Origin: Acinetobacter sp. XH1741 | Lineage (GTDB): Bacteria; Pseudomonadota; Gammaproteobacteria; Pseudomonadales; Moraxellaceae | DNA: 64,000 nt | Assembly: GCF_041021895.1 (NCBI RefSeq) | Contig: NZ_CP157428.1 | Span: 2,356,001-2,420,000 of the forward strand | Direction of reading: 5' to 3' | The notes under the pieces: generated by a model | The model's database searches: none | The model's input: only the letters and a program-made list of their open reading frames with translations | What the model was told of the DNA's origin: nothing | Shown here: positions 35,266-43,040 of the stretch, piece after piece | How positions within the stretch are numbered: the first letter of the stretch is position 1 | Layout of the letters: the number at the start of each line of letters is the position of its first letter | Position numbers and translations under genes: made by a program

Positions 35266-36543
35266 ATGGAATATATAGAAAGCCTTCCTAATAGATATTC
35301 ATACCTTCTCAAAAAAAAATCAAATTTTTATGATTGGTTTATAAGTTCGAAAGTTTATATTAGTAGTAAAAAAATAAATATAAAACAAATACTCTACTCA
35401 TTAGAAATTTTATTAGAGGAATGTGAAAGTTTAAGAATTAAATTTAAAATATTTAATGAAGAAATTTTTGAGTTTATAGAGGAAGTATATAATGTAGAAA
35501 ATTATATTGATATTGGTTGTGTTGATGCAATAAAAAAAGATGATATTGAAAATAATATTATTTATAGGATAAATAAATATAAAGGCACACTAGGTGGAGA
35601 TAAAGAATTATTTAAATTATTTATTACTATAGATGCCAATGAAAAATTTTATATATATTTTTTAGTTCATCATATTACTTGTGATCTAATTTCATATGTA
35701 ATGATAAAGAATAGATTTTTTAATTTACTTGAGGACCCTAAGATTGGTGAAAAAATATCATACAAAGAATATGTCGAAGAGGTAAGGAAATATTGGAAAA
35801 ATGAAAAAAATTTAAAAGATAATATTATATTTTATTGGAAAAATTTTTATTTAAGGAAATTTGATAGTCTAGGTGAATTTGATGGTCAACTTTTACTAGA
35901 GAAGAATTCAGAAAAAATAGAAATAAAACTAACTGGTAATATAAAAGAAATTATTAATAGAATTAGTAAAAGGGATTTGGCTATTGCTTTATTAATTTCA
36001 TATTCAAGAGCACTTTACTTTTGGTCAAATGGTAAGATGAAAAATAACTTAATATATCTTGTATATCATGGAAGAGAATATTTTGGTAATAAAATAAATA
36101 GTGCTAATCTAGTTGGTTGGTTAAATCAAGTTTTTCCGTTTTCTATAGAAAATAGTTTGCCAGCAGAAAAACTTATAGAAATTTTAAGAACACAAATGTA
36201 TTATATGTATGCTAATAGTTCTAGTTATGGAATTTTAAAATATATTGTCAAACTTCCGTTGTTAGTAAATATTCCTGAGGCACAAATATCTATAAATATT
36301 GCTTTAGAAAATAGAGAAATAAATTTAGATGATGTTGAAGTAGCAAATATCAATATAGAAAATAAAATGAATGAAAACTCAGAACGTGCTTTTATTTTAA
36401 GTAGTGGGTTTTATATTAGGGATGGTAGTTATTGTTTTTCCATAGATTTTTCAAATAAAATTTATTCTAGTATTTCTATTAATAATCTTTTAACTAAATT
36501 TAAAAGTGAATTTAATAATTTTTTGGTAGATAGTTATGCGTAA
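35266..36543 (+). CDS. Free-standing NRPS condensation domain
   Basis: The catalytic motif of condensation domains is present as FLVHHITCDLISYVMI (His135, His136, Asp140; the usual final Gly is Leu), followed by the typical SYKEYVEEVRKYW bridging helix and GWLNQVFPFSIEN. At 425 residues it is one complete C domain with no A or carrier part attached. It should take an aminoacyl group from the carrier protein and place it on an amine or hydroxyl of the pathway molecule. GAGG lies before ATG 35266. It overlaps the adenylation gene by 8 bases. Codon use is extremely AT-rich. Confidence 0.8.
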   Translation: MEYIESLPNRYSYLLKKKSNFYDWFISSKVYISSKKINIKQILYSLEILLEECESLRIKFKIFNEEIFEFIEEVYNVENYIDIGCVDAIKKDDIENNIIYRINKYKGTLGGDKELFKLFITIDANEKFYIYFLVHHITCDLISYVMIKNRFFNLLEDPKIGEKISYKEYVEEVRKYWKNEKNLKDNIIFYWKNFYLRKFDSLGEFDGQLLLEKNSEKIEIKLTGNIKEIINRISKRDLAIALLISYSRALYFWSNGKMKNNLIYLVYHGREYFGNKINSANLVGWLNQVFPFSIENSLPAEKLIEILRTQMYYMYANSSSYGILKYIVKLPLLVNIPEAQISINIALENREINLDDVEVANINIENKMNENSERAFILSSGFYIRDGSYCFSIDFSNKIYSSISINNLLTKFKSEFNNFLVDSYA

Positions 36544-37960
36544 TTTTATTGAAATATTATTTTCTAAAACTAAAGGAAAAAATAATGCTGTAATCTACAA
36601 AGGAGTATCATATTCTTATGATAAACTTTATAAAGATGTAATTCAGTACTCTTTGTCAATAGGAGGTAGAGTTGAGTCAAATAATGGCCAAAAAATTGGT
36701 TTTATGTTTGATAAAAGTTATAACTCTTTATGTATATTACTGGCTATAATGCATAGTGGAAATACGTATGTACCTTTGAATAAAAAAACACCAAAAAATA
36801 GATTGATAAATATATTAAAAAATTATGGTATAGAAAATATTATTTCTGATGAAAATTTTATTATTGAAGGAGTTGATATTATAAATCTAAATGATTTAAA
36901 AAATAGTAACAATATTATTTGTAATTACAATAATTCAGAAAGAGACTATGCGTATATAATTTTTACTTCAGGAAGTACAGGATTGCCTAAAGCAGTAGGA
37001 ATTTCTTATTTTAATCTTCAATGTTTCCTCGATTCAATGAAAGAAGTTGTTGATATAACTGAAGATGATAGAGTAAGTTTTTATGCGGATTATTTTTTCG
37101 ACTTCTCGATTGCTGAAATATTTTTAACTATAGGTAATAGTGCTTGCTTAGTAATACCAGATGATTTTGAAAAAAGAAATCCATTAAAATTTGTTGAGGA
37201 AAATGAAATTACTATTTGGATGTCTGTTCCAAGTTATGTAAATTATTGCATGGAATTAAATAAGATTAAAAAATATATTTTAAATAATATCCGTATCACT
37301 ATATTTTGTGGTGAAGGATTGCCCGTTCAATTAGCAAGATCATGGTTAAATATTGTCCCAAACTCTAAAGTTTACAATGCATATGGTCCAACAGAAGCAA
37401 CTGTTTTTTCGACAATATATCTTTTTGATTTAGATATAGATTATGAGACTTATCTATTGCCAATTGGTACTGATCTAAAAAATATTAAATCAAAAATTAC
37501 GTTAACAGATGAAAAAGGAATAGGAGAATTATTTCTTTCTGGGGGACAAGTTTTTTCTGGATATTTATTAGATGAATGTATAAATGAATGGTATGGAACA
37601 GGTGATATAGTTTATAAAGATAAAAATGGAAATTATAATTTTGTCTGTAGAAATGATTTCCAGATAAAACGTAATGGATATAGAATTGATATCAATGAAA
37701 TAAAAAGTATTATAAAAAATAGTTTAAATAATATTGAATTGGAAGTTATTGATTTAGATTTAGATGATGTAAAAAAAATAATATTTATAATAAATAATAA
37801 AATAGATGTTTTAATTGTTAAGAATATTATTGATGATAAATTGGAGTCATACATGAAGCCTGATAATATTTTGGTTTTAGATAGGTTTCCTCTAAATCAA
37901 AATGGCAAGTTGGATTATAGTAGTCTTAAAACTATTGCTAAAGAAATTTTATCAACTTAG
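36536..37960 (+). CDS. Free-standing adenylation domain, DltA-like
   Basis: All core motifs of amino-acid-activating enzymes are visible: YIIFTSGSTGLPKAVGIS (about 140-157), FFDFSIAEIF with the amino-group-binding Asp189, FCGEGLPVQLA, NAYGPTEATVF, YGTGD (353-357), NDFQIKRNGYRID and the final catalytic Lys in NQNGKLDY. The F-C-G-E-x-L-P block, with Cys258 in the pocket, resembles D-alanine-activating DltA, where a Cys at this place favours D-alanine. So a small amino acid, perhaps D-Ala, is a reasonable guess; the pocket code is not decisive. 474 residues, no fused domains. Confidence 0.85.
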   Translation: MRNFIEILFSKTKGKNNAVIYKGVSYSYDKLYKDVIQYSLSIGGRVESNNGQKIGFMFDKSYNSLCILLAIMHSGNTYVPLNKKTPKNRLINILKNYGIENIISDENFIIEGVDIINLNDLKNSNNIICNYNNSERDYAYIIFTSGSTGLPKAVGISYFNLQCFLDSMKEVVDITEDDRVSFYADYFFDFSIAEIFLTIGNSACLVIPDDFEKRNPLKFVEENEITIWMSVPSYVNYCMELNKIKKYILNNIRITIFCGEGLPVQLARSWLNIVPNSKVYNAYGPTEATVFSTIYLFDLDIDYETYLLPIGTDLKNIKSKITLTDEKGIGELFLSGGQVFSGYLLDECINEWYGTGDIVYKDKNGNYNFVCRNDFQIKRNGYRIDINEIKSIIKNSLNNIELEVIDLDLDDVKKIIFIINNKIDVLIVKNIIDDKLESYMKPDNILVLDRFPLNQNGKLDYSSLKTIAKEILST

Positions 37961-37974
37961 GAGTAATATATTTT

Positions 37975-38850
37975 ATGTTTTACCTTTCTAATAATATTTT
38001 TGAATTTAATAATTACTTTGAAAAATTATTAGGTCAAAGTATTAATGATTTACTATGCACTTATGTTCATGATAATAATCAGGCTTTATTTTTATTAGTT
38101 GGTTCTATTCCGGAAGGAAATGCTAGTGAAGTTTCTGATATAGATATAATTTGTATAACTAATTATGAAAATATAAATTTTAATACTAAAGATAATGCTG
38201 TTTTTAATGGTTTTTATTCTTTTGATAATGATCCTTTAGCTTTTTTTAATAAAGTTGTATTTTACAATAATATTGAATTTGATATTTTATTTGTTTCGCA
38301 AGATAAAATCACTCGAATATTAAATAGATTGGATCATACAAAATGTAACTTCACTGTGCAAGAACTTCATGTTTTTTCTAGAATATTTAATAGCTGGTCT
38401 ATCTATGAAACTGAATATTGTCAATTTTTATCTAAAGTAAAAGAAGATGGTAAATTAAGGTTATTTTGTGTTTTGAGAAACTTAGTTGGTGCTTTAAAAC
38501 ATATGGAAGATGCTATTATTCACAAGACTAGAAACCCAAGACTTTATAAATATCTTATCAAATATGCACTGGTTGAATTCATTCAATGTATATATGCAAG
38601 TTTTGATATTTATGATAATGGACATAAATGGTTGAGAAGTTTTGATAAGTTAAATATAGACTCTAAGATAAAGTCTTTATTTTATACTTTATATTTTGAT
38701 GAGTTAACTATTTCAGGAGAAATGTATGAGGAGAATGTAAAGGAATTTATAAATTTAGTTATGAGTTATCTGAAAAAGGATCCTATTCTAAAAATTGCAA
38801 TTAATAGTAATTCACAAGTCAAAAAATATGGGTATATATATGAATATTAA
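37975..38850 (+). CDS. Nucleotidyltransferase-domain protein
   Basis: The motif LFLLVGSIPEGNASEVSDID near residues 42-62, with G-S and the D-x-D pair (SDIDII), is that of the polymerase-beta-type nucleotidyltransferases, the superfamily of aminoglycoside and lincosamide nucleotidyltransferases and MNT proteins. The C-terminal 170 residues are helical, as in ANT-type enzymes. In this operon it may activate an intermediate as a nucleotidyl ester or modify the product for self-resistance. GGAG lies 10 bases before ATG. The end of the gene overlaps the carrier protein gene. Confidence 0.75.
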   Translation: MFYLSNNIFEFNNYFEKLLGQSINDLLCTYVHDNNQALFLLVGSIPEGNASEVSDIDIICITNYENINFNTKDNAVFNGFYSFDNDPLAFFNKVVFYNNIEFDILFVSQDKITRILNRLDHTKCNFTVQELHVFSRIFNSWSIYETEYCQFLSKVKEDGKLRLFCVLRNLVGALKHMEDAIIHKTRNPRLYKYLIKYALVEFIQCIYASFDIYDNGHKWLRSFDKLNIDSKIKSLFYTLYFDELTISGEMYEENVKEFINLVMSYLKKDPILKIAINSNSQVKKYGYIYEY

Positions 38851-39067
38851 ACAAAACGTTATAAAAATCTGGAAAAATCGAACTAAAGATTCTCAAGAGA
38901 AACTTAGTGAGGATTTCTTTGATGTTGGTGGAGATTCATTAGGATCTATTCATTTATTAGTTGATCTAAATAATTTTTTTGAAATAGAGTTAGATCCTAA
39001 TGATTTCTTTTGCTCTCCGACGTTAGGAAACTTAATTAAGATAACTGAACAAAAAATATATGAATAA
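38840..39067 (+). CDS. Acyl/peptidyl carrier protein
   Basis: A 75-residue carrier domain with the phosphopantetheine attachment motif DFFDVGGDSLGSIHLLVDL; Ser33 would carry the arm. EIELDPNDFFCSPTLGNL is the expected helix 3 region. I chose ATG 38840 because it gives the normal length of a PCP; in-frame starts at 38828 and 38795 exist. It overlaps the nucleotidyltransferase gene by 11 bases. It is the likely partner of the adenylation and condensation proteins and possibly of the flavoprotein. No phosphopantetheinyl transferase lies in the window. Confidence 0.85.
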   Translation: MNIKQNVIKIWKNRTKDSQEKLSEDFFDVGGDSLGSIHLLVDLNNFFEIELDPNDFFCSPTLGNLIKITEQKIYE

Positions 39068-39126
39068 AATTAAAATATATTTAAAATTTTTAAATAATAA
39101 ATATATTTTAAAAAATTCTGTTCCCT

Positions 39127-39173
39127 GGTGCATGGGTTTTGATTGAGGTGGTTTACCATGTGCCTCGTTTTTT
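39127..39173 (+). terminator. Hairpin plus T-tract between carrier and deacetylase genes (terminator or attenuator)
   Basis: GGTGCATGG (39127-39135) pairs along its full length with CCATGTGCC (39156-39164), two G-T pairs included, followed by TCGTTTTTT. It is a GC-rich patch in very AT-rich DNA, inside what otherwise looks like one operon, so it may reduce or regulate expression of the last two genes. Confidence 0.55.
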
Positions 39174-39247
39174 AAATATAAATTATTTCATATCACTTGA
39201 GAAAGGATATTTTGATGTATCTTAATAAACTAAAACTAGGAGAAAAA

Positions 39248-40036
39248 ATGTCATTAAAACCTTTAATTATTTGTATATCACCGCATCAAGATGATATTGC
39301 GTTATCTATTTCTTCATTATTACATGAATTATATACAAAAAATATAGAAGTTCAATGTAAGTTGATAAGTTGCTTTACCAGAACTAATTACGCTCCCTAT
39401 TTGAAAAATAAAAGTGTTGAATATATTAGTAGGGAAAGAGAGTTAGAAGATAGAAAATATGTAAAAAAAATAGCTTTAGATATGATCGAAGTAATCAGTA
39501 TTGGTATGAATGATTCTCCTCTTAGAGAAGAGTGGGATACAAAGTGTGATATTTATCGACCTGATAATTATTATAAGCATGATAAAAGTGAAATTATGCG
39601 ATATATCCATGAATTGTTCGATAAATTATCTAGATATCCAGAAAAACCAGAACTTGCAATTTTACCACTTGGACTCCAACATAAAGATCATGTAATAGTA
39701 TCGAAAACGAGTTCAATGAGGTTTAAAGAAGCTCCAATCCTAGTATATGAGGATATACCGTATAGATTTGATATGAGTAATGATGATATTAAAGATAGAG
39801 TAAGAGATATTGAGTTATCAATTGGTAAAAAATTATTTACAATAAAAAGCAAGTATAAATTTAATCTGAATTTATGGGTTAATCTATTAAATAGTTATGC
39901 CTCACAATTTTCTAGAGAAGAAGTTTTAAATATGGCAAATAAGTTAAATAATATAGGAGGTGAAAATTATTGGGCATGCAATGACGCAATAAATTTATTG
40001 GAAAGTATGGGTTTTGAGCTTAGTATTAGTATGTAA
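39248..40036 (+). CDS. PIG-L/LmbE-family N-deacetylase
   Basis: The zinc-binding motif is at the start as CISPHQDDIALSISSLL (family P-H-x-D-D), with a second metal/catalytic segment LPLGLQHKDHVIVSKTS (H-x-D-H). PIG-L enzymes remove acetyl groups from N-acetyl sugars and related amines; examples are MshB, BshB and the deacetylases of aminoglycoside and teicoplanin pathways. ATG 39248 has an ideal AGGAG five bases upstream; an earlier ATG at 39215 with its own AAGGA is the alternative. A protecting N-acyl group removed late in the pathway would fit. Confidence 0.8.
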   Translation: MSLKPLIICISPHQDDIALSISSLLHELYTKNIEVQCKLISCFTRTNYAPYLKNKSVEYISRERELEDRKYVKKIALDMIEVISIGMNDSPLREEWDTKCDIYRPDNYYKHDKSEIMRYIHELFDKLSRYPEKPELAILPLGLQHKDHVIVSKTSSMRFKEAPILVYEDIPYRFDMSNDDIKDRVRDIELSIGKKLFTIKSKYKFNLNLWVNLLNSYASQFSREEVLNMANKLNNIGGENYWACNDAINLLESMGFELSISM

Positions 40037-40062
40037 TTTTTTAATTGATAAGAGGTAGTTAG

Positions 40063-40899
40063 ATGAACAAAAATATAGTAATTATTACTGGAAATAAACC
40101 ACATATGAATTATTTTGTATCAGAAATGGCAAAAAAATTAAATGTAGTTTCAGTTTTTTATTTTAAAGTTTGGAAACGACCAACTTCAAGAACCCTAGAA
40201 TATTTTAAAAGCAAAGAATTTAGAAGTAGAAATAAACTATCATCATCTATAGCATATGATATTTTGGGAGAGAATAATATTGGTTATAATTATGCGGACG
40301 ATATATTTAAAAATAATTTGAAAATAAAGTCAATTCCAGCATATCATTGTGAAGATATAAACTCAGATAAAGTTATAGAGAAAATAAAGAAGCTTAGACC
40401 TGATATCGTTTTTTGTCATGGAGGGCCGATATACGGAGAAGGTATAATAAACTGTGCTCCTCTAGTTATTAATTTTCATTCAGGAATCTCACCAAATTAT
40501 AGAGGTGCACATTCTCATCTCTTTGCATATATAGATGGATCTAAAAATGATATAGGGGGCACTTTGATGAAATTAAACAGTAAAATTGATGGTGGAGATA
40601 TAATAAGACAATGCAGACCAATAATTAAACAAAGTGATACACCTAAGGAAATTTTTGTAAAAATCATGGAATCAGGTTGTTCTCTAGTAATAGATTTTAT
40701 CGAAAATTATCAAAATAATAATGAAATAAAACTTGAAAAACAGATTGACAAAGGGAAATATACAAAAAACTCTGATTTTAATTTTAATAAATTATTAAAA
40801 TATTATTATAGAAAGCTTGTAGGGTTTAAATTTAAAGCATATAAGCTTGAGCAGACTAAACTCAATCGTGAGCTTTTTTACATTCCTTATTTAGAATAA
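40063..40899 (+). CDS. Formyltransferase-family protein (Fmt/PurN-like)
   Basis: Family marks are RPDIVFCHGGPIYGEGIINC, then VINFHSGISPNYRGAHSHLF with the Asn and His of the catalytic triad, and GGTLMKLNSKIDGGDIIRQC with the Asp. These enzymes use 10-formyl-tetrahydrofolate to formylate amines, including amino-sugars in polysaccharides and amino acids in natural products; a few relatives carry out other one-carbon transfers. At 278 residues it has the catalytic domain and a short helical tail. AGAGGTAG precedes ATG. It ends the rightward operon, and with the deacetylase before it suggests exchange of one N-acyl group for formyl. Confidence 0.8.
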   Translation: MNKNIVIITGNKPHMNYFVSEMAKKLNVVSVFYFKVWKRPTSRTLEYFKSKEFRSRNKLSSSIAYDILGENNIGYNYADDIFKNNLKIKSIPAYHCEDINSDKVIEKIKKLRPDIVFCHGGPIYGEGIINCAPLVINFHSGISPNYRGAHSHLFAYIDGSKNDIGGTLMKLNSKIDGGDIIRQCRPIIKQSDTPKEIFVKIMESGCSLVIDFIENYQNNNEIKLEKQIDKGKYTKNSDFNFNKLLKYYYRKLVGFKFKAYKLEQTKLNRELFYIPYLE

Positions 40900-40954
40900 T
40901 TAATGTTAATTTGTTGTATATGCACAAGTGTATTAGATATTTTGCTCTAGACAT

Positions 40955-41032
40955 AGACACGTATTATAAAGGGAGGTTCGTTATGTATTTTGATAGATAA
41001 GCTTTTTCTTGATTGGCGCATACTACGTGTCT
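40955..41032. repeat. 78-bp segment bounded by imperfect inverted repeats, possible island-edge element
   Basis: AGACACGTATTATA (40955-40968) and its inverse, read as ATACTACGTGTCT ending at 41032, differ at few positions. The enclosed 50 bases include GGGAGG followed by a 5-codon frame. It lies in the gap between the last cluster gene and the chromosomal dehydrogenase, so it could be a small transposable-element remnant, or simply a long stem at the operon end. Confidence 0.35.
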
Positions 41033-41130
41033 AATAACTAGCTGAGAGGGCCATTATCTTTAATCTTTTGCGCTGATTTTAGAAAGGAAACAACTCTCAA
41101 CTAGAAAATTTAGTCAGAACGTATTTGAGT

Positions 41131-42171
41131 TTATAAGGTGCTCATATCAATCACAAAACGATACCGCACGTCAGAACGCTCTAGGCGCTCAAATGCCTCA
41201 TTAATTTGAACCATACGAATCATTTCACAGTCAGGTAAAATATTTTGACGGGCGCAGAAATTCAACATTTCCTGAGTTTCAGCGATACCCCCAATCATAG
41301 AACCTGCAATTCGACGGCGGCCCATAATCATTGGAACGGTAAACGGCTCTTCAAGTAACCCTAATTGTCCAACCACCACAAAAGTTCCATCAATGTCTAA
41401 TAATGGAATATAAGGGTTAATATCGTGTTTTACTGGCACTGTGTCCAAAATCACATCAAAGCCATTCAATGCTTGCTGCATAGCAGCCTCATCTGAAGTA
41501 TCTAACAAGTGATGTGCACCCAATTGCAAAGCATCTGCTTCTTTATTTTTTGAACGGCTAAGTACCGTGACATCTGCACCTAAGCCTATAGCAAGTTTTA
41601 CGGCCATATGACCCAAACCACCAAGTCCGATAATACCTGCACGAGTACCGGGGCCAACGTTCCAAGTACGTAGAGGAGAATAGGTAGTAATACCTGCACA
41701 TAGTAAAGGTGCTGCACGCGAAATATCTAAACGGTCCGGAATGCTTAGAACAAAATGTTCCTTCACGACAATATGCTTGGCGTATCCACCATAGGTATTT
41801 TCACCTGTGACCCGATCCTGACCATTGTAGGTTTCTGTCAAAATTTCACGGCACATGTGCTCTTCACCTTTTTGACATTGATCGCAAGCCATACAACTAT
41901 CAATAAAAGTTCCCACGGCGACATGGTCACCAATTTTAAACTTGGTCACATCTCGACCAATGGCAATTACTTTGCCAACAATTTCATGACCGGGAACCAG
42001 TGGGTAGACCGTGCGTCCCCAGTCGTTTTTTGCCATGTGCAAATCTGAGTGGCAGACGCCTGAATATAAAATCTCGACTGTCACGTCATCGCCATTTGAT
42101 TCGCGACGTTCAAATGTGAATGGCACAAGGGACGTACCTTGCTCTACAGCAGCATAGCCATAAGTTTTCAT
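41131..42171 (-). CDS. Zinc-dependent NAD(P)-alcohol dehydrogenase, CAD/YahK type
   Basis: Catalytic zinc ligands are in YSGVCHSDLHMAKNDWG and PLVPGHEIVGKV, the structural zinc in DSCMACDQCQKGEEHMC, and the Rossmann motif is AGIIGLGGLGHMAVKLA. This combination and the 346-residue length fit the cinnamyl-alcohol-dehydrogenase-like YahK/AdhC group, which reduce a broad range of aldehydes with NADPH. It is on the minus strand 22 bases after a short-chain dehydrogenase gene, likely in one operon. Composition is normal for the genus, so it marks the right flank of the AT-rich island. Confidence 0.9.
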   Translation of the reverse strand: MKTYGYAAVEQGTSLVPFTFERRESNGDDVTVEILYSGVCHSDLHMAKNDWGRTVYPLVPGHEIVGKVIAIGRDVTKFKIGDHVAVGTFIDSCMACDQCQKGEEHMCREILTETYNGQDRVTGENTYGGYAKHIVVKEHFVLSIPDRLDISRAAPLLCAGITTYSPLRTWNVGPGTRAGIIGLGGLGHMAVKLAIGLGADVTVLSRSKNKEADALQLGAHHLLDTSDEAAMQQALNGFDVILDTVPVKHDINPYIPLLDIDGTFVVVGQLGLLEEPFTVPMIMGRRRIAGSMIGGIAETQEMLNFCARQNILPDCEMIRMVQINEAFERLERSDVRYRFVIDMSTL

Positions 42172-42193
42172 CTTTAAATCTCAACTTTTGAAT

Positions 42194-42952
42194 TTATGAG
42201 CCAAGAACTACTCGAGGGTAAATAAGATCTTTGAGATCGAAGTCATTTTGCTCATTGACAATGCCAACCACTTTGTCGCTTTGATACAGTTGGTAGGCAT
42301 AATCCGCTAATTGTTCGGCGCTAATAAATGCTTCTGGACTAAACAGGTGATCGCCATCTATGCTACCATTAACAGAAGCTTGGCCTACAAATTCGGTTGC
42401 CGTTGCACCCGGTGCCAAGACTTTAACTCGCATTTTTTTGCCTTGAGACTGCATAGCTAAAGCTAGACCTTCGGTAAACGAGGCAACATAAAACTTAGTG
42501 GCGCAATAGGTGACTGCAATATCAAATTGGGCGTATCCACCAATTGAAGCGGTATTGATTAAGGTTGAATCTTTGTCTGCATAATCTTTTACATACAGCA
42601 AAGATAAATCCGTCAAAGCCTTAATATTCAGGTTAATCATATCGTTGGCTTTCTCGAGATTAACATCCCATGGAAAACCATAATCGCCAAAGCCTGCATT
42701 ATTAATAAGAACATCAATGTGGAACGAATTTAGCTTTTCATAAAGTTGTTTTGCGCTACCGTCTTTACTTAAGTCGGCAGTTTCAACATAAACTTTAATG
42801 GTAGGATATTTTGATTCAATGTCTTGTTTGATTTGCTCAAGTGCCTCAATGCGGCGGGCAACAATAATTAAATTAAAACCTTCAGCCGCAAATTTATAGC
42901 TCAGCGCTTTACCGATACCCGAGCTGGCACCAGTGATAAGAACAGTTTTCAT
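42194..42952 (-). CDS. Short-chain dehydrogenase/reductase
   Basis: A standard SDR: cofactor motif TGASSGIGKALSYKFA at the start, NNAGFGDYG, catalytic Ser in NTASIGGYAQFD, and the Y-x-x-x-K pair in VTYCATKFYVASF. The 252-residue length is typical. RIEALEQIKQ with Arg-Arg before it suggests NADPH preference. It is adjacent to the alcohol dehydrogenase gene and likely co-transcribed; the two may reduce carbonyl compounds. No substrate-specific residues are recognised. Confidence 0.9.
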   Translation of the reverse strand: MKTVLITGASSGIGKALSYKFAAEGFNLIIVARRIEALEQIKQDIESKYPTIKVYVETADLSKDGSAKQLYEKLNSFHIDVLINNAGFGDYGFPWDVNLEKANDMINLNIKALTDLSLLYVKDYADKDSTLINTASIGGYAQFDIAVTYCATKFYVASFTEGLALAMQSQGKKMRVKVLAPGATATEFVGQASVNGSIDGDHLFSPEAFISAEQLADYAYQLYQSDKVVGIVNEQNDFDLKDLIYPRVVLGS

Positions 42953-43001
42953 AGATATATTCAGCTTATAAAGAGAGGGTGAAACACGAGGTGAAGGCAG
43001 T

Positions 43002-43030
43002 GGAAAGTTTCCCCGATTGAGAAACTTTCC
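43002..43030 (-). terminator. Hairpin downstream of the alpha/beta hydrolase gene
   Basis: GGAAAGTTTC (43002-43011) and GAAACTTTCC (43021-43030) form a perfect 10-bp stem 11 bases beyond the hydrolase stop. No T-tract follows on the minus strand, so termination is uncertain. Confidence 0.4.
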
Positions 43031-43040
43031 AATTTATGAC

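Noticed and set aside
22203..40899. Phosphonate (fosfomycin-like) cluster
   Set aside because: The amino-acid-kinase-fold and nucleotidyltransferase genes resemble parts of such pathways, but there is no PEP mutase or phosphonopyruvate decarboxylase gene in the window.
22203..40899. Capsule or O-antigen locus
   Set aside because: One glycosyltransferase, a DegT enzyme and a formyltransferase could suggest this, but there is no flippase, polymerase, wza/wzc or initiating transferase, while NRPS parts and Ddl genes are unexplained.
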